From Paraburkholderia madseniana (GTDB lineage: Bacteria > Pseudomonadota > Gammaproteobacteria > Burkholderiales > Burkholderiaceae): a stretch of 64,000 bases of DNA. Below, piece by piece: positions 43,836-52,372 of this stretch; the stretch's first letter is position 1, and the number at the start of each line of letters is the position of its first letter. The stretch covers positions 1 to 64,000 of the forward strand of contig NZ_VOSW01000042.1 in assembly GCF_009690905.1 (NCBI RefSeq), in the 5' to 3' direction. The notes beneath the pieces were generated by a model. It did not search any database. It saw nothing but the letters and a program-made list of their open reading frames with translations, and was not told the origin of the DNA. The translations under genes were made by a program, and so were the position numbers.

Positions 43836-44852
43836 ATGGTCACCCTTTCCGAAGTCGCAAAGCGCGCACACGTTACTGCCGCCACCGTTTCCAACGTCCT
43901 GCGCAACCGCGAGAAGGTCCGCCCGGAGACTGCCGAACGCGTGCTCAAGGCGATCGCCGATCTCGGCTACCGGCCCAATCTGAACGCCCGCGCGCTGGCC
44001 GAGGGTCACTCGTCGACCTTGGCCTTGATGTTGTCGAACATCTCGAACCCGTTCTACCCCGAGTTCGTGTTGGCCGCCGAGCGAGCGGCACGCAAAGCCG
44101 GATACTTCCTGATGGTTTGCAATACCGACGACGATGCGGAGGTCGGCCGTGCGTATCTGAACCAGATCGCCGGCACACTCGCGGACGGTGTCCTCGTGAT
44201 GAACACGGACATCAAGTTCAACGATTTGTGCGCGTCGGCCACGCACGGCGCGCCGATCTTGCTGGCGATGTGGGAACACCCGGAGGCGCCGCCCGCCCTG
44301 CCCTGCATCGCCGTGGATTTTGCTCATGCGGGTGCGCTTGCCGCGAGGCATCTGCTTGAATTGGGTCACCGCGAGATCGGTCTTCTGATCGGCGACGGGT
44401 GCGGCGGCTTGCAGGATGCGCGCTCCAACGGATTTCGCGCGGTGGTGCACGAGGCCGGTATCGAAACAGACGCGGCCGCAGTGCTGCAGATCCGCGACTC
44501 GATCGACGCTGGCTACGCCGCCTGCATGCAGTTGATGGCGAACCGCCCTCACCTCTCCGCGATTTTCGCGACCAACGATCTGCTGGCGATCGGCGCGGCA
44601 CAGGCGTTGATCACGCTTGGCCGCGCCGTGCCGAACGACGTGTCGGTCATCGGCATTACGGACATTCAACTGGCGCACCAGGTGCATCCTGCGTTGACGA
44701 CGGTCGCGATCCAGACGGCAGCCGTCGCGGAGTTGTCGATCGAGAGCCTGATCCGGCTGATCCAGACGCCTGAACAGCAACCGTCGATGGTGCTCGCGCC
44801 GCCGCCGCAACTCATTGTGCGGGCGTCGACGGGACCGCGGCGCATGAGTTGA
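43836..44852 (+). CDS. LacI-family repressor of the galactan locus (GanR-like)
   Basis: This 338-aa regulator has an N-terminal LacI HTH (residues 3-22, TLSEVAKRAHVTAATVSNVL), hinge (RPNLNARAL) and a periplasmic-binding-protein-like ligand domain. It is divergent from the ATPase-led sugar operon with two ATTTAA-N4-TTAAAT operators in between. The inducer is probably galactose or a galacto-oligosaccharide, inferred from the enzymes it controls. Confidence 0.9.
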   Translation: MVTLSEVAKRAHVTAATVSNVLRNREKVRPETAERVLKAIADLGYRPNLNARALAEGHSSTLALMLSNISNPFYPEFVLAAERAARKAGYFLMVCNTDDDAEVGRAYLNQIAGTLADGVLVMNTDIKFNDLCASATHGAPILLAMWEHPEAPPALPCIAVDFAHAGALAARHLLELGHREIGLLIGDGCGGLQDARSNGFRAVVHEAGIETDAAAVLQIRDSIDAGYAACMQLMANRPHLSAIFATNDLLAIGAAQALITLGRAVPNDVSVIGITDIQLAHQVHPALTTVAIQTAAVAELSIESLIRLIQTPEQQPSMVLAPPPQLIVRASTGPRRMS

Positions 44853-44938
44853 GGCGCGAGCCTGTGCGTACAGCAGGCCGCGCAACAGGGCCGTCGCCAG
44901 CCGCCACCCATCCCGGCACGGTGCCTTCACCGCAGATT

Positions 44939-44953
44939 CAGCAGAAAATGCTG
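44939..44953. promoter_or_regulatory. Lrp-box-like palindrome upstream of succinate-semialdehyde dehydrogenase
   Basis: CAGCAGAAAATGCTG, identical in all 15 bases to the site at 17573-17587, ends 108 bp before the dehydrogenase start. Identity over 15 bp, symmetry and similar spacing make a shared regulator likely. Confidence 0.6.
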
Positions 44954-45061
44954 TGGCGGCCCGAAAAAAACGCTCCGTGCGCCGTCCAGACCTCGATTGG
45001 CGATTTCATCGACTGTCGCGCACGGGTAGCATCGAAGCATCAATCTGAAGGAGCAACCCCG

Positions 45062-46534
45062 ATGTCTCTCGCATTGACCCGCAAAGAACTGATTCGCCCG
45101 CAGAACCTGATCGACGGCAAGTGGATCGACGCCGCCGACGCCGCGCGCTTTCCCGTCACCAACCCGGCCACCGGCGAATTGATCGTCGAAGTCGCGAACA
45201 GCGGCGCAGCGGACGCCCGCGCCGCCACCGACGCCGCGGCCCGCGCGTTCCCCGCATGGCGCGACAAGCTGCCGCGCGAACGCGCGGAGATTCTGCGCCG
45301 CTGGCACGCGCTGATCGTCGCCAATACCGAAGACCTCGCCAAGCTGATGTCGACGGAACAAGGCAAGCCGCTCGCGGAAAGCCGTGGCGAAGTCGCCTAC
45401 GGCGCCTCGTACGTCGCGTGGTTCGCCGACGAGGCGACACGCATCTACGGCGATCTGATCCCGCAGCAACAACGCGGCAAACGCATGAGCGCGGTGAAGG
45501 AACCGGTCGGCGTGGTCGCGGCGATCACGCCGTGGAATTTCCCGCTGGCGATGATTGCGCGCAAGATCGCGCCCGCGCTCGCGGCTGGATGCACGGTCGT
45601 GGCCAAGCCCGCGGAAGACACGCCACTCACGGCGCTCGCGCTGGCCGCGCTCGCCCAGGAAGCGGGCTTGCCGGACGGCGTGCTGAACATGCTGTCGGCT
45701 TCGCGTGAACAGGGCATTGCGGCGGTCGCTGACTGGCTCGCCGACGGACGCGTACGCAAGATCACGTTCACGGGCTCGACGCCGGTCGGCAAGCATCTCG
45801 CCCGCGAATCGGCTGGCACGCTGAAGAAGCTGTCGCTGGAATTGGGCGGCAATGCCCCCTTCATCGTATTCGACGACGCCGATCTCGACGCGGCGGTCAC
45901 CGGTCTGATGGCATCCAAGTTCCGCAACGGCGGTCAGACTTGCGTGTGCCCGAACCGGGTTTATGTGCAATCGGGTGTCTACGCGCGTTTCGCCGATCTG
46001 CTCGCGAAACGCGTCGCCGCGCTGAAGGTTGCGCCCGCAACCGATCCGGACGCGCAGATCGGCCCGATGATCAACGAACGCGCAATCGACAAGATTGCCC
46101 GGCACGTAGAAGATGCCGTCAAACACGGTGCAAAAGTGCTGACTGGCGGAAAGCGCCTGACCGAACTCGGCCCGAACTACTATGCACCGACCGTGTTGAC
46201 CGACGCGCGGGACGACATGATCGTTTGTTGCGAAGAAACCTTTGGGCCCGTTGCGCCGCTGTTCCGTTTCGATGACGAAGCCGAAGCGATCCGTCTTTCC
46301 AATGACACGCCTTTCGGCCTCGCCGCCTACTTCTACACGCAGGACGTGCGACGCATCAATCGCGTCGCAGCCCAGCTCGAAGCGGGTGTGATCGGTATCA
46401 ACGAAGGCGCCGTGTCGAGCGAAGCGGCGCCGTTTGGCGGGGTGAAAGAATCGGGCTACGGCCGCGAAGGGTCGAAGTACGGGCTCGACGATTACATGTC
46501 GATCAAGTATCTGTGCCAGGGCGGACTGGATTAA
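45062..46534 (+). CDS. gabD: NAD(P)-dependent succinate-semialdehyde dehydrogenase (GabD-like)
   Basis: This 490-aa ALDH has PWNFPLAMIARKIAPALAAGCT, general base Glu260 (LELGGNAP) and catalytic Cys294 in NGGQTCVCPNR; the second Cys two residues on is the CxC pair characteristic of redox-regulated SSADHs. The C-terminal KESGYGREGSKYGLDDYMSIKY is typical of GabD. It converts succinate semialdehyde to succinate, ending GABA or putrescine breakdown. The ATG at 45062 follows GGAG; the frame is open further upstream. It stands alone with its own Lrp-box-like site, suggesting co-regulation with the aminotransferase at 17708. Confidence 0.9.
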   Translation: MSLALTRKELIRPQNLIDGKWIDAADAARFPVTNPATGELIVEVANSGAADARAATDAAARAFPAWRDKLPRERAEILRRWHALIVANTEDLAKLMSTEQGKPLAESRGEVAYGASYVAWFADEATRIYGDLIPQQQRGKRMSAVKEPVGVVAAITPWNFPLAMIARKIAPALAAGCTVVAKPAEDTPLTALALAALAQEAGLPDGVLNMLSASREQGIAAVADWLADGRVRKITFTGSTPVGKHLARESAGTLKKLSLELGGNAPFIVFDDADLDAAVTGLMASKFRNGGQTCVCPNRVYVQSGVYARFADLLAKRVAALKVAPATDPDAQIGPMINERAIDKIARHVEDAVKHGAKVLTGGKRLTELGPNYYAPTVLTDARDDMIVCCEETFGPVAPLFRFDDEAEAIRLSNDTPFGLAAYFYTQDVRRINRVAAQLEAGVIGINEGAVSSEAAPFGGVKESGYGREGSKYGLDDYMSIKYLCQGGLD

Positions 46535-46556
46535 GGAGCCGCCGCGCGTTCCATGA

Positions 46557-46603
46557 TCTGGCGCCCCAACGCGGCCTCTTCGAGGAGCCGCTGCGGCGCC
46601 AGA
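46557..46603 (+). terminator. Long hairpin between gabD and the LysR gene
   Basis: TCTGGCGCC (46557-46565) pairs perfectly with GGCGCCAGA (46595-46603), with an inner GCGGC/GCCGC stem. It follows the gabD stop by 22 nt. No T-run follows, so it may act as a Rho-assisted terminator or as a structured 3' end. Confidence 0.45.
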
Positions 46604-46686
46604 ACTTCCCCCCGGGCGCACCGGCATTGCACCGTCCACCGCATAACCCGTTATCCTCTTCCTACTGAAGATCAGGAAAAACGGAT

Positions 46687-47586
46687 ATGAATCTTAGGGC
46701 GTTGCAGTGCTTCGTGATTCTGGCGGAGGAGCTCAATTTCAGCCGCGCCGCCGAGCGCTTGCATATCGCGCAGCCCGCGTTGAGCCAGCAGATCCGATCA
46801 CTTGAGGAGCGGCTCGGCACGCAACTGGTCGATCGGGCAAGACGCCCGCTGAGTCTGACCGAAGCCGGCCACTACCTCTGCACGGAGGCGCGTCAGATAC
46901 TGGGTTCGTTGGAACAGGTGTCCCTTACAGCGCAAGAAATCGGTGTCGGCCGGCGCGGCTGGCTCAGCATCGGCTTCACGCGCTCGGCGATGTACAGCAT
47001 CCTGCCGCCCGCGCTCAAGGCGTTTCACAACGCGTTCCCTCAGGTCGAACTCAAGCTTTTCGAGTTGCTCACCGAGGAACAAACCGATGCGTTGCGCGAC
47101 ATGCGCATTCACATCGGCATCGGGCGACAGCCGCTCGCGATTGATGGCTGCACGTCCTATCCGCTGCTGCGCGAGCGTGTCATGGTCGCGCTCGAACCGG
47201 GTCATCCGCTCGCCGCGCACAAGACCGTGCGAATTGCCGAGCTCGCCGATACGCCCTTGATTCTGTATCCGAAGCACCAGAACGCACAGTTCAAACGCTC
47301 GGTGCAAACGCTCTATCGCGATGCGGGCGTGACTCCGGTTGTCGCTCACCAGGCCTATGAAATTCAAACCGCGATTGCACTCGTAGCAGCGGGCCTCGGC
47401 GTGACGTTCATCGGCGAATCGGTTGCACGGCATGGACGCACGGACGTTGTGTTCCGCCACCTTAGTGGTCCCGGTTCGTCATACCGATCGACGCTCGCGG
47501 CCACCTTTCGCACCGACGATGCCTCACCGCATCTGCGCGCCTTCCTCGCCTGTCTCCCCGCGCCGCTTGCTGACGCCGCACTATAA
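46687..47586 (+). CDS. LysR-family transcriptional regulator
   Basis: This 299-aa LysR protein has an N-terminal HTH (ALQCFVILAEELNFSRAAERLHIAQPALSQQIRSLEERLG, about 4-43) and a LysR-type effector domain resembling the CatM/BenM group (FHNAFPQVELKLFELLTEEQTDALRDMRIHIGIGR). It precedes the MFS-LigJ-LigK genes on the same strand after 247 bp and probably controls them. CatM-like relatives respond to cis,cis-muconate; here a tricarboxylic intermediate may be the effector, which is inference. Confidence 0.87.
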   Translation: MNLRALQCFVILAEELNFSRAAERLHIAQPALSQQIRSLEERLGTQLVDRARRPLSLTEAGHYLCTEARQILGSLEQVSLTAQEIGVGRRGWLSIGFTRSAMYSILPPALKAFHNAFPQVELKLFELLTEEQTDALRDMRIHIGIGRQPLAIDGCTSYPLLRERVMVALEPGHPLAAHKTVRIAELADTPLILYPKHQNAQFKRSVQTLYRDAGVTPVVAHQAYEIQTAIALVAAGLGVTFIGESVARHGRTDVVFRHLSGPGSSYRSTLAATFRTDDASPHLRAFLACLPAPLADAAL

Positions 47587-47833
47587 GTAAAAACCTATAC
47601 AAGCATAAGCAAGCGGTCTTGGACTCTCCGTCCGGGCGTTCTTATCATTGGCTTCACGCTTCAGCCACCGCCCGTTCATGAGCGCATCAGCGCATACAGG
47701 CACGAGCGGCGGCCGCTGAAGTCCGGCCGTCAAACGTGCGGCCAACGGGACACTGCCGGCGTTCGATCCGGCAGGCCAACCATAAGAACGCCGCCACGGC
47801 TGATGAAGCCGTCGCAGCAAGGTAGGAGACAGC

Positions 47834-49156
47834 ATGACCTCATTCGACGAAGCCGCCACCATGCGCAAAGTGTACGGGCGATTAATGCCCCTGCTCTTTG
47901 CGATGATGTTCTTCAACTATCTGGACCGGATCAATATCGGATTCGCCGCGCTGGACATGAACAAGCAGTTGGGCTTCAGTCCAGCCGTGTTCGGTTTCGC
48001 GGGCAGCATCTTCTTCGTCGGCTATATGTTGCTGGAAGTGCCGAGCAATCTGTTGCTGCATCGGGTCGGCGCGCGCCGCTGGATCGCGCGCATTCTGCTG
48101 ACGTGGGGCGCGGTCGCGGCAGCCACCGCCTTCGTCTTCAACGATTCGAGCTTCTATGTGTTGCGCTTTCTGCTGGGCGTGATGGAAGCGGGCTTTTTGC
48201 CGGGCGTAGCGGTCTATCTGACGAAATGGTTTCCGGTGCGCTACCGGGCGCGCGCGGTGGGCGGCTACATCATCGCGGGTTCGTTTTCGGCAGTACTGGG
48301 CGGTCCGATCTCGACAACGTTGATGACCTACGCGAACGGCATTCTCGGTTTGCAGGGATGGCAATGGATGTTCATCCTCGAAGGCCTCCCGGCGATGGCG
48401 CTCGGTCTGCTGACGCTGCGCATCATGACCGAACGTCCGGCCGACGCCAAATGGCTCTCCGATGACGAAAAGCGTTGGCTCGAATCGACGCTCGCAGCCG
48501 AACGCGAAGCTGTGGGCGGTAGCACCCATTTTCCGCTGCTGCGCGTGGCGAGTGACATCCGCGTATGGAGTCTCGCGTGTCTGTTCGGCTGCGCGCTGGT
48601 CGGCATTTATGGCCTGTTTCTGTGGCTGCCGCAGATCGTCAAGAGCCTCGGCCATCTGAGCAACATCGAGGTCGGCTTTCTGTCCGCCGCGCCGCCGCTC
48701 TTGGGCGTGTTGGGCACGTTCCTGATCAGCCGCAGTTCCGATCGCACGGGCGACCGCAAGAAGCACCTCGCCTTCGTGTACGGCATGAGCGCATTGGCGA
48801 TTGCCGGCAGTGCGTATGCGCCGAACCCTGTGATCGCCTACGCGCTGCTGTGCCTGACTGGTTTGTTCATCTATGCGGGTAACCCGCTGTTCTGGAGCCT
48901 CGCGTCGTCGTTCAGAACGGGCGCTGCGGGCGCCGCGACGATCGCGCTGATCAATACCATCGCGCAGTTCGGCGGTCTGGTCGGTCCCTGGAGCATCGGG
49001 CTGGTGCGCAACGCCACCGGCAACTTCAAGCTGGCCTTGCTGACGATTGCAGCGTTTCTGGTGGTCGCGACGATCATCGCACTCGTGATGCGCGTCACGC
49101 CGGCTGAAGACGAAGCCGCCTCGCTCGCGACCGGCGACCCTGCCCCGCGCATCTGA
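47834..49156 (+). CDS. MFS transporter of the anion:cation symporter (ACS) family
   Basis: This 440-aa, 12-helix permease has ACS-family sequence: YLDRINIGFAALDMNKQLGFSPAVFGFAGSIFFVGYMLLEVPSNLLL and the WFPVRYRARAVG loop. Relatives take up phthalate, tartrate, hexuronates or other organic anions. It is 88 bp upstream of ligJ and ligK and would import the substrate of that route, perhaps an aromatic acid or a tricarboxylate. GTAGGAG precedes the ATG. Confidence 0.88.
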   Translation: MTSFDEAATMRKVYGRLMPLLFAMMFFNYLDRINIGFAALDMNKQLGFSPAVFGFAGSIFFVGYMLLEVPSNLLLHRVGARRWIARILLTWGAVAAATAFVFNDSSFYVLRFLLGVMEAGFLPGVAVYLTKWFPVRYRARAVGGYIIAGSFSAVLGGPISTTLMTYANGILGLQGWQWMFILEGLPAMALGLLTLRIMTERPADAKWLSDDEKRWLESTLAAEREAVGGSTHFPLLRVASDIRVWSLACLFGCALVGIYGLFLWLPQIVKSLGHLSNIEVGFLSAAPPLLGVLGTFLISRSSDRTGDRKKHLAFVYGMSALAIAGSAYAPNPVIAYALLCLTGLFIYAGNPLFWSLASSFRTGAAGAATIALINTIAQFGGLVGPWSIGLVRNATGNFKLALLTIAAFLVVATIIALVMRVTPAEDEAASLATGDPAPRI

Positions 49157-49244
49157 GCACCGTGACCGACGAAACAGCGAAGGCAGCGAACGCATAGCGC
49201 GGACAGGTAAACATCCACAAGGACACCAACGGGTTTTTCACACC

Positions 49245-50285
49245 ATGATCATCGATTGCCACGGTCACTACACCACTTCGCCGCCGCAGCACGAGGCCTG
49301 GCGCGCGCAGCAGATCGCCGCGCTGAAAAACGGCGGCTCGCCGCCACCACGCCCCCTCATTACGGACGACGAAATTCGCGAGAGCATCGAAACCGGCCAG
49401 ATTCGCATCCAGCGCGAACGCGGCACCGACCTCACGATCTTTTCGCCGCGCGCCGCCGGCATGGGGCATCACCTCGCCACGGCCGAAGCCAACGCCGTTT
49501 GGTCGAGCGAATCCAACGACCTCATCCATCGCGTGGTTTCGCTGTTTCCGCGCAACTTCGTCGGCGTGTGCCAACTGCCGCAGGCGCCGGGCGTGGCGCC
49601 GGCCAATTGCATCGCCGAACTGCGGCGTTGCGTGGAAGAGCTGGGCTTTATCGGCTGCAATCTGAATCCGGATCCTTCCGGCGGACATTGGTCGGGGCTG
49701 CCGATTACGGACCGCTCGTGGTATCCGCTCTATGAAGCGATGGTGGACCTCGACGTGCCTGCAATGATTCACGTGTCCTCGTCGTGCAATCCGAATTTTC
49801 ATGCGACGGGCGCGCATTACATCAACGGCGACACCTCGGCGTTCATGCAGTTGCTGCAGGGCGATCTGTTCGCCGACTTCCCGACCTTGCGCTTCATCAT
49901 TCCGCACGGCGGCGGCGCGGTGCCCTATCACTGGGGCCGCTATCGCGGACTCGCGCAGGACATGAAGCGGCCGCTGCTCAGTGAATACCTGATGAAGAAC
50001 GTGTTCTTCGATACCTGCGTGTATCACCAGCCCGGCGCTGAGCTGCTCGCCAAGGTCATTCCTGTTGAGAACATCCTGTTCGCCTCGGAAACCATCGGTG
50101 CGGTTCAGGGTATCGATCCGGAAACCGGTCACTACTACGACGACACGCGGCGCTATATCGACGCCATTGAATGGCTCAGCGCCGCGGACCGTCAGCGCAT
50201 CTACGAAGACAACGCCCGCGCGGTGTACCCGCGGCTGTCCCATCAACTCGAGCAGCAATTCGCCACGCAAGGGGCAACGATATGA
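49245..50285 (+). CDS. ligJ: 4-oxalomesaconate hydratase LigJ (amidohydrolase superfamily)
   Basis: This 346-aa amidohydrolase-superfamily protein begins MIIDCHGHYTT, with metal-binding His6 and His8, and contains FSPRAAGMGHH, NLNPDPSGGHWSGLP, FIIPHGGGAVPYHWGR and ILFASETIGAVQGIDP, the sequence pattern of LigJ. LigJ adds water to 4-oxalomesaconate to give 4-carboxy-4-hydroxy-2-oxoadipate in the gallate/protocatechuate 4,5-cleavage pathway. The stop overlaps the ligK start by 4 nt. A ring-cleaving dioxygenase is not in the window. Assignment rests on close resemblance to the family, not only fold. Confidence 0.87.
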   Translation: MIIDCHGHYTTSPPQHEAWRAQQIAALKNGGSPPPRPLITDDEIRESIETGQIRIQRERGTDLTIFSPRAAGMGHHLATAEANAVWSSESNDLIHRVVSLFPRNFVGVCQLPQAPGVAPANCIAELRRCVEELGFIGCNLNPDPSGGHWSGLPITDRSWYPLYEAMVDLDVPAMIHVSSSCNPNFHATGAHYINGDTSAFMQLLQGDLFADFPTLRFIIPHGGGAVPYHWGRYRGLAQDMKRPLLSEYLMKNVFFDTCVYHQPGAELLAKVIPVENILFASETIGAVQGIDPETGHYYDDTRRYIDAIEWLSAADRQRIYEDNARAVYPRLSHQLEQQFATQGATI

Positions 50286-50962
50286 CTGTCACTACGAATC
50301 CCATCGGCTGGCGCGAACACGAATCCGCGCCTCAGGCCAACCCGGCAACGCTCGACGCATTGCGTGAACTGGCGGTTTCTCTCCTCAGCGACAACATGGC
50401 GCGTGCGAGCGGCATGGTCGGCTTGCGGCCGTATCATCAGCCCAAACCGATGGCTGGCACGGCGGTCACGGTCCACACCCGCCCCGGCGACAACCTCGCG
50501 ATCCATCGCGCGTTCGACTTTTGCCGGCCGGGCGACGTGCTCGTGATCGACGGCGCAGGAGATCTGACGCAAGCGCTGATGGGCGAGATCATGGCCAGCT
50601 TCGCGGAGAGTCTGGGCGTGCAGGGCCTTGTGATCGACGGTGCGATCCGCGATGTCGGCGCGCTACGTCAGCGCGATTTCCCGGTATACGCGCGCGGCGT
50701 GACGCATCGTGGGCCTTACAAGAACGGCCCTGGCGAGATCAACGTGCCGGTCACGGTCGGCGGGATGGTGGTTCATCCTGGGGACATCATCGTTGGCGAT
50801 GAAGACGGTTTGCTCGCGATCTCGCCGGCTGACGTAGAAGCGGTGATCGAAGGCGCGCGGCGGCAGAATGCGAAAGAAACGGCGGCGTTGAAGTCGATCG
50901 CCAATGGGTGCTTTGACCGTTCGTGGGTCGTGCCGCATCGCGACCGGATGATGAACGGCTGA
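50282..50962 (+). CDS. ligK: 4-carboxy-4-hydroxy-2-oxoadipate aldolase / oxaloacetate decarboxylase LigK
   Basis: This 226-aa RraA-fold aldolase splits 4-carboxy-4-hydroxy-2-oxoadipate into pyruvate and oxaloacetate. Catalytic Arg123-Asp124 lie in LVIDGAIRDVGALR, with GDVLVIDGAGD before and DIIVGDEDGLL after, as in HMG/CHA aldolases. The ATG at 50282 overlaps the LigJ stop as ATGA. With LigJ it forms a complete hydratase-aldolase tail of the 4,5-cleavage pathway. Compare the relative at 61701, which lacks the Arg. Confidence 0.88.
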   Translation: MTVTTNPIGWREHESAPQANPATLDALRELAVSLLSDNMARASGMVGLRPYHQPKPMAGTAVTVHTRPGDNLAIHRAFDFCRPGDVLVIDGAGDLTQALMGEIMASFAESLGVQGLVIDGAIRDVGALRQRDFPVYARGVTHRGPYKNGPGEINVPVTVGGMVVHPGDIIVGDEDGLLAISPADVEAVIEGARRQNAKETAALKSIANGCFDRSWVVPHRDRMMNG

Positions 50963-50996
50963 CTTCACGCACGACGCCAGAGCGTGCATGATGCTG

Positions 50997-51036
50997 GCTG
51001 GTTCCTGCCGCGTAGCTTGAGTCGCGGCGAACCAGC
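50997..51036 (+). terminator. Strong stem-loop downstream of ligK
   Basis: GCTGGTTC (50997-51004) pairs with GAACCAGC (51029-51036), stacked on an inner GCCGCG (51007-51012) / CGCGGC (51023-51028) stem with a CT bulge. Fourteen base pairs in all, 34 nt after the ligK stop. No T-run, so the type of termination is uncertain. Confidence 0.5.
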
Positions 51037-51072
51037 TAACATCGTCCTAAACCTGCAGGAATCGTGTGCCTC

Positions 51073-51471
51073 ATGGCGGAATATCTGAACGCTGCAATGC
51101 TCCTTGAACTTGCGCAACGTGCGGAAGAGCGCACTGCCGCGCCTTGCATGTGTACAAAAACGCCGCTGGACGGTTGGCACTCGCAGCCGCTGTCTCTCGA
51201 CGAAACGCAGTTCAAGGAAGTCGGCACGCTTGCACCGGAGGACGATCCGGAACCGACGTTCAGCGAATACCTACCGGGCAAAACGACCTACTGGTCGGCC
51301 GACGCACCGATCGCACCGCGTTACTTCCCATACAACCGCTGTGCCGTCTGGCAGTGCGGGTTATGCGACCGTCTTTATCTGCGGTACACGGAAGGGGGTG
51401 GCTACTTCGTCGATCGCAGGATTCGCGCTATACAGTCGGCACTGATCGAGGACATTCCGCTTCCCGAGTAA
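51073..51471 (+). CDS. Hypothetical protein with CxC and CxxC motifs
   Basis: This 132-aa soluble protein is not recognised. Cysteines in APCMCTKTPLDGW and VWQCGLCDRLYLRYTEGGGYFVDRRIRAI could bind zinc. ATG 51073 or GTG 51064 may start it; AGGA lies 12 nt or 3 nt before them, neither ideal. It lies alone between ligK and the convergent AraC gene. Residue usage looks coding. Confidence 0.6.
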   Translation: MAEYLNAAMLLELAQRAEERTAAPCMCTKTPLDGWHSQPLSLDETQFKEVGTLAPEDDPEPTFSEYLPGKTTYWSADAPIAPRYFPYNRCAVWQCGLCDRLYLRYTEGGGYFVDRRIRAIQSALIEDIPLPE

Positions 51472-51494
51472 CGCTAGAGATGCAACGCGCGGAG

Positions 51495-52349
51495 TTAATG
51501 CCCCGGCTTCAGCGCCGCATACGTCCCCGGCGTGATCCCATAGGCCCGCTTGAAAAGCCGGTTGAGATGGCTTTGATCGTAAAAGCCGACGGCCGCGGCA
51601 GCGCTCGCCGCACTGTGCCCCGCCGCAAGCATGCGTTTGGCCGCGAGTAGCCGCACCTGCGTTGCGTAGGCGTGCGGCGGCAGGCCAAACTCCTTGCAGA
51701 AGGCACGCGTGAGGTAATAGCGGCTCAGCCCCACCAGTTCCGCCAGCTCATCGACCGGAATATCGCGCGCATAGTTGGCGGCAACGTACTCCCGCACCTG
51801 CGCCATCTTGTGGGCTTCGCGCCGCGCCTCGCCGAGCTCGTGTCGCGATTGTCCATATCGTCCGACCAGCATCCCCATCGCCGCCCACCAATTCGCCTGC
51901 CGCTCCATCAGCGAGACCGAGCCGTGCTGGTCGAGACTCGCATGCGCTTTGACCAGCAGGCCGGCCAGATGCGCATCCTGATAGAGCCCCGGCGGGATCA
52001 GAAGCGGTTTGTCGGAACGCGAGTCCGGTGAAAACACAGCACCCAGCGCGCCCAGGCCTTCCATGTCGAGATAAATGGCGCGGTAATTCCATTCGCGGCC
52101 TTCCCACACCTCGCCGCTGTGATATTCGCCGGGTCCAAACACGAGCACGCTACCGGGTCCGGCGACATCGCTGCCGGTGCGCGTATGACACTGCCCCGCA
52201 CCGGACTGCGTCATGACAATGACGAGTTCGTCGTGCAGATGCCGGTCGAATTTGTGCTCGCCGTAGCGGGCGCTGGCGAGACAGGCGCCGTCGAGCGCGC
52301 CGTCTCGCCAGCACACCACTTCCGGCTCGCTTTTATCCGATGTGTCCAT
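51495..52349 (-). CDS. AraC-family regulator with N-terminal cupin domain
   Basis: This 284-aa regulator has an AraC_binding cupin (about 25-130, DRHLHDELVIVMTQSGAGQCHT) and a C-terminal double HTH (about 185-280; VDELAELVGLSRYYLTRAFCKEFG and AAAVGFYDQSHLNRLFKRAYGITPG). GGGAGAG precedes the ATG at 52349. It lies 23 bp after alaX on the same strand, so the two are co-transcribed. Such AraC proteins near AlaX often regulate amino-acid export or stress genes; the target here is unknown. Confidence 0.87.
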   Translation of the reverse strand: MDTSDKSEPEVVCWRDGALDGACLASARYGEHKFDRHLHDELVIVMTQSGAGQCHTRTGSDVAGPGSVLVFGPGEYHSGEVWEGREWNYRAIYLDMEGLGALGAVFSPDSRSDKPLLIPPGLYQDAHLAGLLVKAHASLDQHGSVSLMERQANWWAAMGMLVGRYGQSRHELGEARREAHKMAQVREYVAANYARDIPVDELAELVGLSRYYLTRAFCKEFGLPPHAYATQVRLLAAKRMLAAGHSAASAAAAVGFYDQSHLNRLFKRAYGITPGTYAALKPGH

Positions 52350-52372
52350 GGCTCGCTCTCCCGGGATGCCCT

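Noticed and set aside
44927..46639. 570-codon minus-strand ORF opposite gabD
   Set aside because: It is the Arg/Asp-rich mirror of an unmistakable aldehyde dehydrogenase and has no domain of its own.
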